The notes beneath the pieces are model-generated. The model worked only from the letters and a program-made list of their open reading frames with translations, searched no databases and was not told where the DNA came from. Below, piece after piece: positions 1 through 5,375 of a stretch of DNA of 5,375 nucleotides. This DNA comes from Pseudomonadota bacterium. GTDB lineage: Bacteria > Pseudomonadota > Alphaproteobacteria > Acetobacterales > Acetobacteraceae. The translations under genes and the position numbers were made by a program. How positions within the stretch are numbered: the stretch's first letter is position 1; every line of letters starts with the position of its first letter. Location of the stretch: NCBI GenBank assembly GCA_021815835.1, contig JAKAZN010000175.1:1-5375 (forward strand), written 5' to 3'.

Positions 1-917
1 ACTGCATGGGCCAGATCCTGCTGGCCCGGCGCATGGGCAAGACCCGCATCATCGCCGAAACCGGCGCCGGCCAGCACGGCGTCGCCACCGCCACCATGTG
101 CGCGCTGTTCGGCCTGCCCTGCACCGTCTACATGGGCGCCACCGACGTCGAACGTCAGAAACCCAACGTGTTCCGCATGAAACTGTTGGGCGCGGAGGTG
201 AAGCCGGTCACCTCCGGCGCCGGCACGCTCAAGGACGCCATGAACGAGGCGATGCGCGACTGGGTCGCCAACGTCGCCGACACCTACTACCTGATCGGCA
301 CCGTCGCCGGCCCGCACCCCTACCCCGCCATGGTGCGCGATTTCCAATGCGTGATCGGCGAGGAAGCCAAGGCCCAGCTCCACGCCGCCGAGGGCCGCCT
401 GCCCGATGTCGCGGTTGCCTGCATCGGCGGCGGGTCGAACGCGATGGGCCTGTTCCATCCGTTCCTGGACGATGCCTCGGTCCGCCTGATCGGCGTCGAG
501 GCCGGCGGCCACGGCATCGAAACCGGCGAGCACGCCGCCAGCCTGACCGGCGGGCGTCCCGGCGTGCTGCACGGCAACCGCACCTATCTGCTGCAGGACG
601 AGGACGGCCAGATCATCGAGGCGCATTCGATCAGCGCCGGCCTCGATTATCCCGGCATCGGCCCGGAGCATTCCTGGCTGCACGATATCGGCCGCGTCGA
701 ATACGTCTCCGCCACCGATACCGAGGCGCTGGCGGCATTCCAGCTCTGCACCCGCACCGAGGGCATCATTCCGGCCCTGGAACCGGCGCACGCGCTCGCG
801 CATGTGACCAAGATCGCGCCCGCGATGGCGAAGGACGCGATCATCCTGATGAATCTCTGCGGCCGGGGAGACAAGGACATCTTCACCGTCGCCGATCATC
901 TGGGGGGTGGCCTGTGA
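1..917 (+). CDS. trpB: Tryptophan synthase beta chain, 5'-truncated by window edge
   Basis: TrpB is the PLP-dependent beta subunit of tryptophan synthase. It condenses indole, channelled from TrpA, with L-serine to give L-tryptophan in the cytoplasm. The first whole codon is at position 3, and 304 codons plus TGA are visible. Aligned by eye, this Cys corresponds to about residue 91 of the 397-residue E. coli protein, so the N-terminal domain start and the PLP-binding lysine (K87 in E. coli) lie just outside the window. Seen: ETGAGQHG at nt 57-80, whose Glu matches catalytic E109; the PLP-phosphate loop GGGSNA near nt 426-443; GLDYPGIGP (COMM-domain side, E. coli D305 region); TEGIIPALE; and the C-terminal [10 protein letters not shown]. 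The residue matching E. coli S377, which contacts the PLP ring nitrogen, is Cys (TGC at 858-860). The TGA overlaps the GTG start of trpA by four bases, implying translational coupling. Identity is secure; the gene is truncated only by the window edge. Confidence 0.97.
   Translation, partial: CMGQILLARRMGKTRIIAETGAGQHGVATATMCALFGLPCTVYMGATDVERQKPNVFRMKLLGAEVKPVTSGAGTLKDAMNEAMRDWVANVADTYYLIGTVAGPHPYPAMVRDFQCVIGEEAKAQLHAAEGRLPDVAVACIGGGSNAMGLFHPFLDDASVRLIGVEAGGHGIETGEHAASLTGGRPGVLHGNRTYLLQDEDGQIIEAHSISAGLDYPGIGPEHSWLHDIGRVEYVSATDTEALAAFQLCTRTEGIIPALEPAHALAHVTKIAPAMAKDAIILMNLCGRGDKDIFTVADHLGGGL
902..907 (+). promoter_or_regulatory. G-rich Shine-Dalgarno candidate for trpA inside trpB
   Basis: A run of six G lies inside the last codons of trpB, six bases before the GTG at 914. 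It can pair with the anti-SD region of 16S rRNA, mainly through GGGG/GGTGG wobble. Its spacing is what supports the GTG that overlaps the trpB stop as the trpA start. Confidence 0.5.
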
Positions 918-1744
918 GCCGCATCGAGGCCCGCTTCGCGGCACTGGCGCGCGAGGGCCGCGCCGCGCTGATCCCCTTCGTCGAAGCCTTCGACCCCGAT
1001 CCCGCCACCTCCGCCGCGCTGCTCGCCGGCATGCCCGGGGCGGGGGCGGATCTGATCGAGATCGGCATGCCGTTCACCGATCCGATGGCGGACGGCCCCA
1101 CCATCCAGGCCGCCGGCAAGCGCGCGCTCGCCGCGGGATCGAAGACGCCGCGCATCCTGGCGATGGTGCGCGATTTCCGCCGCGACGATCCGGCGACGCC
1201 GATCATCCTGATGGGCTATCTCAATCCGATCCTCGCCTATGGACCCGAGCGCTTCTGCGTCGATGCCGCGCGCGCCGGCGTCGATGGGCTGATCGTGGTC
1301 GATCTGCCGCCCGAGGAGGCCGGGCTGCTGGCCCCGCACGCCACGGCCAACGGTCTCGACATCATCCGCCTGATCGCGCCCACCACCGACGATGCGCGCA
1401 TGCCGAAGGTGCTCGAAGGCAGTTCCGGGTTCGTCTATTACGTGAGCATCACCGGCATCACCGGCACCCGCACCGCGACCGCCGAGCACCTGGCCGCGGC
1501 GATCCCGCGCATCCGCCGTCATACACGGCTGCCGATCGCCGTCGGCTTCGGCGTCCGCACCCCGGCCCAGGCCGCGATCGTGGCGCGCCACGCGGACGCC
1601 GCCGTGGTGGCCTCGGCGCTGATCGATACCGTGGCCGCCAGCCTCGACGCGGCGGGCCGCGCGCCGCCCGGCATCGTGGGCCGCGTGCTCGGCCAGGTGC
1701 GCGACCTGGCCGAGGCGGTGCGCGGGGCACGGCGGAACGGATGA
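914..1744 (+). CDS. trpA: Tryptophan synthase alpha chain
   Basis: TrpA cleaves indole-3-glycerol phosphate to indole and glyceraldehyde-3-phosphate and passes indole through a tunnel to TrpB. The gene encodes 276 residues; E. coli TrpA has 268. I chose GTG 914 because it overlaps the trpB stop (GTGA), has a G-run at SD distance, and opens with [11 protein letters not shown], a normal TrpA N-terminus. It is a TIM barrel. Catalytic Glu49 (DLIEIGMPF) and Asp60 (MADGP) fall at exactly the E. coli numbers. Mobile loop 6 carries GITG with Thr183, and the phosphate loop GFG is at 211-213. Two normally conserved glycines differ: the pre-Asp27 Gly is Phe26 (EAFDP instead of the usual xxGDP), and the Gly before the phosphate-binding Ser is Ala233 (VVASAL). 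Both are near the active site, but all catalytic residues remain, so I expect a working enzyme. The last base of codon 276 and the stop form an ATGA with a six-codon mini-ORF that leads into the next gene. Confidence 0.96.
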   Translation: MSRIEARFAALAREGRAALIPFVEAFDPDPATSAALLAGMPGAGADLIEIGMPFTDPMADGPTIQAAGKRALAAGSKTPRILAMVRDFRRDDPATPIILMGYLNPILAYGPERFCVDAARAGVDGLIVVDLPPEEAGLLAPHATANGLDIIRLIAPTTDDARMPKVLEGSSGFVYYVSITGITGTRTATAEHLAAAIPRIRRHTRLPIAVGFGVRTPAQAAIVARHADAAVVASALIDTVAASLDAAGRAPPGIVGRVLGQVRDLAEAVRGARRNG

Positions 1745-1761
1745 GCCCCCGGTGCCCATGA
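1741..1761 (+). other. Six-codon mini-cistron bridging trpA stop and next start
   Basis: ATG at 1741 overlaps the trpA TGA (1742-1744) as ATGA. It opens a reading frame of six codons (MSPRCP) whose TGA (1759-1761) overlaps the ATG at 1758 of the dioxygenase gene as a second ATGA. A purine-rich GGCGGAACGG lies directly upstream (1731-1740). The overlaps are seen directly. That ribosomes use this as a stepping stone is inference, and chance in GC-rich DNA is a real alternative. Confidence 0.35.
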
Positions 1762-2693
1762 CACCCTCGCCCGTCACGCTCTGGAACGACGCGCCGGACG
1801 CCGCCGCCAGCCTGCGCCGTCGCCAGGCCGACGGTCTGGTTCCCGCCGGCGCGGTGGCCGATCTCGCGCATCTGATCGAGCATGGGTGGCTGCTCTGGCC
1901 CGGCGCGATCGAGCCTGCCCTGATCGACCGCATGGTGGACGGCATCCGCGCCCACCACCGCCATCCGGGCATGTTCCTCACCACCGATCACCGCCGCGCG
2001 CGCCCGGAACTGAAACGATCCGGCGCCGAGCCGGACGCGTTCGAGAGCCTGTTCGACCTCTATGTGAACCTGCCCGCCGCGCGCGAGATCGCCCTGCATC
2101 CCCGCATCGCGCGCTTCCTCGCGCTGATCTTCGAATCCCGCCCGATCGCCTTCCAGCAGCTGTTGTTCCAGCGCAGCAACGGCCACCTGCTGCACCAGGA
2201 CACCGCCTATGTCGCGGTGGAGGAGCCGATGCTGCTCGCCGCCACCTGGATCGCGCTGCAGGACGTGACGGAGGGCAGCGGGGAGCTCGCCTGGTACGAC
2301 CGCAGCCACACCCTGGCCCCGCATCGCTTCAAGGATGGCTCGCGCCGCTTCGGCGCCGGCGAGGATTCGGGGACCTATGCGGCGAGCCTGGAAGCGGCCT
2401 GCCGCGCACGCGGCTTCGAATACCGCCGGCTGCTGGCGAAGAAGGGCGACGTGTTCTTCTGGACCGCCGATCTGGTGCATCGCAGCCATCCGCGCGTGCT
2501 GGCGGCGGACACGCCACGACTGTCCTGCGTGACGCATTACTGCCCGGCGCGCACCGCGCCCTTCTGGTTCCGCCTGCTGCCCGAGCATCGCGGGCTGGAA
2601 CCGTTCGGGATCGGCGCGTTTGCCTCGGCCTATTACCGGCTGCCGAACGCGGGGCGGATGATCGCGCCCGATCGCGGCTTCGCCGTTTCCTGA
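1758..2693 (+). CDS. PhyH (phytanoyl-CoA dioxygenase)-family Fe(II)/2-oxoglutarate oxygenase
   Basis: A predicted cytoplasmic non-haem iron dioxygenase of 311 residues that would hydroxylate an unidentified substrate with O2 and 2-oxoglutarate. Counting from ATG 1758, the iron triad is visible as His146-Gln-Asp148 in LLHQDTAY (the HxD motif, nt 2193-2201) and the distal His241 in DLVHRSHPR (nt 2478-2480). Arg254 in PRLSCVTHY, 13 residues later, is the expected 2-oxoglutarate-binding Arg. The N-terminal stretch at about 32-65 (HLIEHGWLLWPGAIEPALID) matches the usual PhyH opening helix-strand pattern. WIALQDVTEGSGELAWYDRS (residues 164-183) is the typical PhyH segment after the HxD. There is no signal peptide or membrane segment. 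The start is uncertain: GTG 1752 in the same frame would add two residues, and neither start has a strong SD. It lies 13 bases after the trpA stop and 24 before accD, so it is probably cotranscribed with both. PhyH members act on acyl-CoAs, ectoine, carrier-bound amino acids or small metabolites, so the family name does not settle the substrate. Confidence 0.88.
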   Translation: MTPSPVTLWNDAPDAAASLRRRQADGLVPAGAVADLAHLIEHGWLLWPGAIEPALIDRMVDGIRAHHRHPGMFLTTDHRRARPELKRSGAEPDAFESLFDLYVNLPAAREIALHPRIARFLALIFESRPIAFQQLLFQRSNGHLLHQDTAYVAVEEPMLLAATWIALQDVTEGSGELAWYDRSHTLAPHRFKDGSRRFGAGEDSGTYAASLEAACRARGFEYRRLLAKKGDVFFWTADLVHRSHPRVLAADTPRLSCVTHYCPARTAPFWFRLLPEHRGLEPFGIGAFASAYYRLPNAGRMIAPDRGFAVS

Positions 2694-2706
2694 AGCGCCC
2701 CACGGC

Positions 2707-2710
2707 GGAG
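2707..2710 (+). promoter_or_regulatory. Shine-Dalgarno for accD
   Basis: GGAG lies seven bases before ATG 2718, in the 24-base gap after the dioxygenase stop. It fixes the accD start, which also begins with the expected MSWLTEYVRPK-type N-terminus. Confidence 0.7.
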
Positions 2711-2717
2711 TTCCGCG

Positions 2718-3578
2718 ATGAGCTGGTTGACCGAATATGTCCGCCCGAAGATCCGCACCCTGTTCGCGCGGCGCGAGGTGCCGGACAATCTCTGGCATCA
2801 ATGCCCCGCCTGCCAGCAGATGATCTTCGCCTCCGACCTGGCCGCCGGCCTCAAGGTCTGCCCGCATTGCGCCCATCACATGCGCGCCGGCGCGGCCGAG
2901 CGGCTGGCCTGGACCTTCGACCCGGACGGTTTCACCCGCATCGAACTGCCGCGCGCGCCAGCCGACCCGCTGCGCTTCCGCGACCAGAAGCGCTACGCCG
3001 ACCGGCTGCGCGAGGCGCGCGAGAAGACCCATCTCGACGACGCGCTCGCGGTCGCGCACGGCACCATCGCGGGAAACCGCGCGGTCGCCGCGGCGATGGC
3101 GTTCGATTTCATGGGCGGCTCGATGGGGGCGGCGGTGGGCGAGGGTATCGTCGTCGCCGCGCGGCTCGCCGTGTTGCAGGCCGCGCCCCTGATCGTGTTC
3201 ACCGCCTCGGGCGGGGCGCGGATGCAGGAGGGCGCGATCAGCCTGATGCAGATGCCGCGCACGGTGATCGCGGCGCGGCTGGTGAAGCAGGCCGGCCTGC
3301 CCTTCATCACCGTGCTGACCGATCCCACCACCGGCGGCGTGACCGCGAGCTTCGCGATGCTGGGCGATATCCAGATCGCCGAGCCGGGTGCGCTGATCGG
3401 CTTCGCCGGCGCGCGGGTGATCGAGCAGACGGTGCACGAGAAACTGCCGGAGGGATTCCAGCGCGCCGAGTACCTGCTGGAACACGGCATGATCGACATG
3501 GTGGTGAAACGGGGCGAGCTGCGCGCGGTGCTTGCCCGCCTGCTCGGGCTGTTGGCCCCGCAACCCGTGGCGGCCTGA
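2718..3578 (+). CDS. accD: Acetyl-CoA carboxylase carboxyltransferase subunit beta
   Basis: AccD pairs with AccA (not in this window) to form the carboxyltransferase of acetyl-CoA carboxylase. It moves CO2 from biotinylated AccB to acetyl-CoA, giving malonyl-CoA for fatty acid synthesis. The protein has 286 residues against 304 in E. coli; the difference is in a short C-terminus. The N-terminal zinc ribbon is complete, with Cys29, Cys32, Cys48 and Cys51 (CPAC...CPHC). The crotonase-fold core follows: MAFDFMGGSMGAAVGE, TASGGARMQEG at about 162-172 (oxyanion/acyl-CoA site), TDPTTGGVTASFAMLGD, and the family-typical ALIGFAGARVIEQTVHEKLP with GFQRAEYLLEHGMIDM. ATG 2718 has a GGAG at good spacing. 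Association of accD with trpBA is common in alphaproteobacteria. Here it follows an inserted dioxygenase gene and is not followed by the usual folC. No damage is seen, and identity is secure. Confidence 0.97.
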   Translation: MSWLTEYVRPKIRTLFARREVPDNLWHQCPACQQMIFASDLAAGLKVCPHCAHHMRAGAAERLAWTFDPDGFTRIELPRAPADPLRFRDQKRYADRLREAREKTHLDDALAVAHGTIAGNRAVAAAMAFDFMGGSMGAAVGEGIVVAARLAVLQAAPLIVFTASGGARMQEGAISLMQMPRTVIAARLVKQAGLPFITVLTDPTTGGVTASFAMLGDIQIAEPGALIGFAGARVIEQTVHEKLPEGFQRAEYLLEHGMIDMVVKRGELRAVLARLLGLLAPQPVAA

Positions 3579-3652
3579 GCCGGACGCCCGATTGCCCGCG
3601 CCCGCCGCTTCCCCCACCCTCGCCGCCCCGCCACGCTTCCGGAGCATCCCGC
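3579..3652 (+). other. C-rich intergenic gap (possible Rho-loading region)
   Basis: The 74 bases between accD and the ThDP enzyme gene contain 42 C and 18 G by my count. The middle, about 3595-3635, is especially C-rich and G-poor. I see no stem-loop with a T-run and no recognisable -35/-10 pair. Unstructured C-over-G RNA is the known preference of Rho, so an operon boundary or attenuation here is possible. This is inference from composition only. Confidence 0.25.
3641..3644 (+). promoter_or_regulatory. Shine-Dalgarno for the ThDP enzyme gene
   Basis: GGAG lies eight bases before ATG 3653. It supports this start over in-frame codons further upstream, where the reading frame stays open through out-of-frame accD sequence. 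Confidence 0.7.
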
Positions 3653-5191
3653 ATGAACGGCGCCGAATCCCTGGTCTCCACCCTGCTCGCCGGCGGGATC
3701 GACACCTGCTTTGCCAATCCCGGCACCTCGGAGATGCATTTCGTCGCCGCGCTCGACCGCATCCCCGGGATGCGCTGCGTGCTCGGCCTGTTCGAGGGCG
3801 TGGTGTCCGGCGCGGCCGACGGCTACGCGCGCATGACCGGCAAGCCGGCCGCGACCTTGTTTCATTGCGGCCCCGGCCTCGCCAACGCGCTGGCGAACCT
3901 GCACAACGCGCGCCGGGCCTCGACGCCGATCGTCAATATCGTCGGCGATCAGGCGACCTATCACCGCCCGCTCGACGCGCCGCTGACCGCGGACACCGAA
4001 GGCTGGGCGCGCGGCGTCTCCGGCTTCGTGCGCACCGCGAGCAGTGCCGCCACCGTCGGACGCGACGCGGCGGTCGCGATCCAGGCCGCCCGCACCGCCC
4101 CCGGCCAGATCGCCACCCTGATCCTGCCCGCCGACACCGCCTGGACCGAGGGCGGCGTGATCGGCGCCGCCCTCCCCGTCCCCGCCCGCCCGCAGGCGGA
4201 CCCGCACGCCATCGCCGCCGCCGCCGCGGTGCTGCGCCGGCGCGAGCCCACGGTCCTGCTGCTCGGCGGCGATGCGCTGAACGCGGCGGGGCTGGAAGCG
4301 GCGCACCGGATCGCCGCCGCGACCGGGGCGAAGCTGCTGGCGATGGGCTCGAACGCGCGGATCGCGCGCGGCCAGGGCCGCGTCGCGATCGACCGCATTC
4401 CCTACCCCGTGGATCACGCGGTCGCCGCGATGGCCAATTTTCGCCATGTGATCCTGGTCGGCGGGCGCTCCCCGGTGATCTTCTTCGCCTATCCGAACAA
4501 GCCCGGCACCCCGCTCGCCCCCGGCGCGGAAATCCATGTGCTGACCCGGCCGGAACAGGACCCGCACGACGCGCTTTCCCGCCTGGCCGAGACGCTCGGC
4601 GCCCCGCCCGCCAAGGTGCCCGATGCCGGCCCGCGTCCCGATTCCGCCCGCGGCGCGCTGTCGCCCGAGGCGGTCGCGCGCACCCTGGCCGCGCTGATGC
4701 CCGAGGGCGCCGTGATCGCCGACGAATCCGTCACCTATGGCCGCGGCTTCTTCCCCAATACGGTCGCCGCCGCGCCGCATGAGTGGTTGCAGGTGATGGG
4801 CGGCGCGATCGGCGGCGGCCCGCCGATGGCCACCGGCGCGGCGATCGGCGCGCCGGGGCGGCGGGTGATCAACACCCAGGCGGACGGGTCGGCGATGTAC
4901 ACCTTGCAGGCGCTCTGGACCCAGGCGCGCGAGAAACTCGATGTCACCACGGTGATCTTCGCCAACCGCAAGTACCAGATCCTGCTCGGGGAGCTGGCGA
5001 ATGTGGGCGCCAATCCGGGGCGCACCGCGCTCGATATGCTGGATATCGGCCATCCCGATCTCGACTGGGTCGGGCTTGCGCGCGGCATGGGCGTGGAGGG
5101 CGCGCGGGCCGATAGCTGCGAGGGCTTCGCCGATCTGCTGGCCGCGTCGTTGCGTCGGCCCGGCCCCTTTTTGATCGAGCTTGCGGTGTAA
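3653..5191 (+). CDS. Thiamine-diphosphate-dependent enzyme, acetolactate synthase/benzoylformate decarboxylase-like
   Basis: A 512-residue member of the ThDP 2-keto acid decarboxylase/acetolactate synthase superfamily, of a type commonly annotated 'acetolactate synthase large subunit'. Three domains are visible. The Pyr domain (about 1-165) has NPGTSEMHF at 22-30 and the cofactor-activating Glu48 in LFEGVVSGAADGYAR. A Rossmann-like central domain spans about 180-320. The ThDP/Mg domain (about 365-510) has ADGS at 410-413 and, 27 residues after Asp411, Asn438 in FANRKYQ, the counterpart of GDG...NN. By eye, Glu27, Glu48 and His71 (LFHCGPG) align with Glu28, Glu47 and His70 of Pseudomonas benzoylformate decarboxylase; true acetolactate synthases have no His there. 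The counterpart of that enzyme's His281 seems to be a Tyr in FFAYPNKPG. No ilvH-like small subunit gene is adjacent. I read it as a decarboxylase or carboligase of unknown 2-keto acid substrate. Being first after a C-rich gap, it may be a separate transcription unit. The superfamily is certain, the reaction is not. Confidence 0.85.
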   Translation: MNGAESLVSTLLAGGIDTCFANPGTSEMHFVAALDRIPGMRCVLGLFEGVVSGAADGYARMTGKPAATLFHCGPGLANALANLHNARRASTPIVNIVGDQATYHRPLDAPLTADTEGWARGVSGFVRTASSAATVGRDAAVAIQAARTAPGQIATLILPADTAWTEGGVIGAALPVPARPQADPHAIAAAAAVLRRREPTVLLLGGDALNAAGLEAAHRIAAATGAKLLAMGSNARIARGQGRVAIDRIPYPVDHAVAAMANFRHVILVGGRSPVIFFAYPNKPGTPLAPGAEIHVLTRPEQDPHDALSRLAETLGAPPAKVPDAGPRPDSARGALSPEAVARTLAALMPEGAVIADESVTYGRGFFPNTVAAAPHEWLQVMGGAIGGGPPMATGAAIGAPGRRVINTQADGSAMYTLQALWTQAREKLDVTTVIFANRKYQILLGELANVGANPGRTALDMLDIGHPDLDWVGLARGMGVEGARADSCEGFADLLAASLRRPGPFLIELAV

Positions 5192-5204
5192 CGCGGGTGG
5201 CGCT

Positions 5205-5221
5205 GTTCGCGCGCGGCGAAC
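5205..5221 (+). terminator. Small GC-rich hairpin downstream of the ThDP enzyme gene
   Basis: A perfect six-base inverted repeat, GTTCGC (5205-5210) and GCGAAC (5216-5221), encloses a five-base GCGCG loop, 13 bases after the TAA. There is no proper T-run (only a TAGTTT at 5227-5232), so intrinsic termination would be weak. It could instead only stabilise the mRNA end, or be chance in GC-rich DNA. The GAGG at 5223-5226 just behind it is rather far (15 bases) from the next ATG. Confidence 0.3.
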
Positions 5222-5241
5222 CGAGGTAGTTTCCCAGGCTC

Positions 5242-5375
5242 ATGCTCACCGATCTTCCCAACCTGCTGACGCTCTCGCGAATCGGCGCCGTGCCGCTGGT
5301 CGTGCTGCTGGTCGCGCTGCGCACGCCGCCCGCCGATCTGGCCGCCGCGCTGGTGTTCGCGGTGGCGGCGATGAC
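5242..5375 (+). CDS. pgsA: Probable CDP-diacylglycerol--glycerol-3-phosphate 3-phosphatidyltransferase, 3'-truncated by window edge
   Basis: PgsA is an inner-membrane CDP-alcohol phosphatidyltransferase that makes phosphatidylglycerophosphate, the first committed step to phosphatidylglycerol and cardiolipin. Only 44 codons plus two bases are visible. The opening MLTDLPNLLTLSRIGAVPL is the family's characteristic start (LPNxLTxxRI), where the amphipathic N-terminus leads into the first transmembrane helix (about residues 15-27). A second hydrophobic segment (about 32-44) ends in AAM-T, just where the Asp-rich D-x2-DG-x2-AR catalytic motif should begin, so the active site lies beyond the window. 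ATG 5242 gives this N-terminus exactly; only a weak AGG is close upstream. The gene starts 50 bases after the ThDP enzyme stop. Another CDP-alcohol phosphatidyltransferase is possible but less likely given the PNLLTLSRI start. Confidence 0.85.
   Translation, partial: MLTDLPNLLTLSRIGAVPLVVLLVALRTPPADLAAALVFAVAAM

Noticed and set aside
98..913. Upstream in-frame extension of trpA through trpB giving a 548-residue protein
   Set aside because: The extension is Arg-rich out-of-frame trpB sequence. TrpA begins normally at GTG 914, which has an SD-like G-run and overlaps the trpB stop.
1451..1474. Short tandem-looking repeat ATCACCGGC in trpA
   Set aside because: It encodes the conserved loop-6 residues SITGITG; the similarity comes from the protein sequence and codon bias, not from a repeat element.
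1458..3647. A 729-codon open frame on the minus strand across trpA, the dioxygenase gene and accD
   Set aside because: Its translation is Arg/Gly/Ala/His-rich with no recognisable domain, and it runs opposite three genes with clear motifs. Long antisense frames are expected in DNA this GC-rich.
1886..3652. Upstream in-frame extension of the ThDP enzyme to 1101 residues
   Set aside because: The added part is out-of-frame dioxygenase and accD sequence. The ATG at 3653 has a GGAG at eight bases and begins at the normal Pyr-domain N-terminus.
3532..4782. A 416-codon plus-strand frame inside accD and the ThDP gene
   Set aside because: Arg/Pro/Ala-rich shadow frame with no motif; the overlapping ThDP frame has a full set of family motifs.
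2993..5053. A 686-codon open frame on the minus strand across accD and the ThDP enzyme gene
   Set aside because: Same reason: low-complexity Gly/Arg-rich product, no family resemblance, and it is the shadow of two well-supported plus-strand genes.
5171..5241. A sigma-70-type promoter for pgsA using TTGATC (5171) or TTCGCG (5206)
   Set aside because: Neither has a plausible -10 hexamer at 16-18 bases; the only AT-containing stretch (TAGTTT) is a poor match and too close to the ATG.

Overview
The window is a single plus-strand gene row from a very GC-rich (roughly 70% by eye) bacterial chromosome. Codon use is strongly biased to G/C third positions, intergenic gaps are short, and two stop/start junctions overlap. 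The proteins and the trpB-trpA-...-accD order point to an alphaproteobacterium. Rhodospirillales, possibly Acetobacteraceae, is my best guess, but it rests on general resemblance and not on a marker gene.

Layout: (1) 1-917, the 3' three-quarters of trpB (tryptophan synthase beta), cut by the left edge just after the PLP-lysine region. (2) 914-1744, trpA (tryptophan synthase alpha), overlapping trpB by GTGA. (3) 1758-2693, a PhyH-type Fe(II)/2-oxoglutarate dioxygenase of unknown substrate. It sits where trpA would normally run directly into accD, and it is reached through a peculiar double ATGA junction at 1741-1761. (4) 2718-3578, accD (acetyl-CoA carboxylase carboxyltransferase beta subunit). 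(5) 3579-3652, a C-rich gap. (6) 3653-5191, a thiamine-diphosphate enzyme. It belongs to a group usually labelled 'acetolactate synthase large subunit', but its visible active-site pattern is closer to benzoylformate decarboxylase. (7) 5192-5241, a short gap with a small GC-rich hairpin. (8) 5242 to the right edge, the first 44 codons of a probable pgsA (phosphatidylglycerophosphate synthase).

TrpB and TrpA form the alpha2beta2 complex that makes tryptophan from indole-3-glycerol phosphate and serine. AccD is half of the carboxyltransferase that makes malonyl-CoA for fatty acid synthesis, and PgsA commits CDP-diacylglycerol to phosphatidylglycerol. In many alphaproteobacteria the row is trpF-trpB-trpA-accD-folC. 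Here the backbone trpB-trpA-accD is kept, a dioxygenase is inserted before accD, and a ThDP enzyme stands where folC would be expected. These two accessory enzymes are the interesting part of the window. Their substrates cannot be read from the sequence. No RNA gene, CRISPR array, insertion sequence or convincing promoter was seen.
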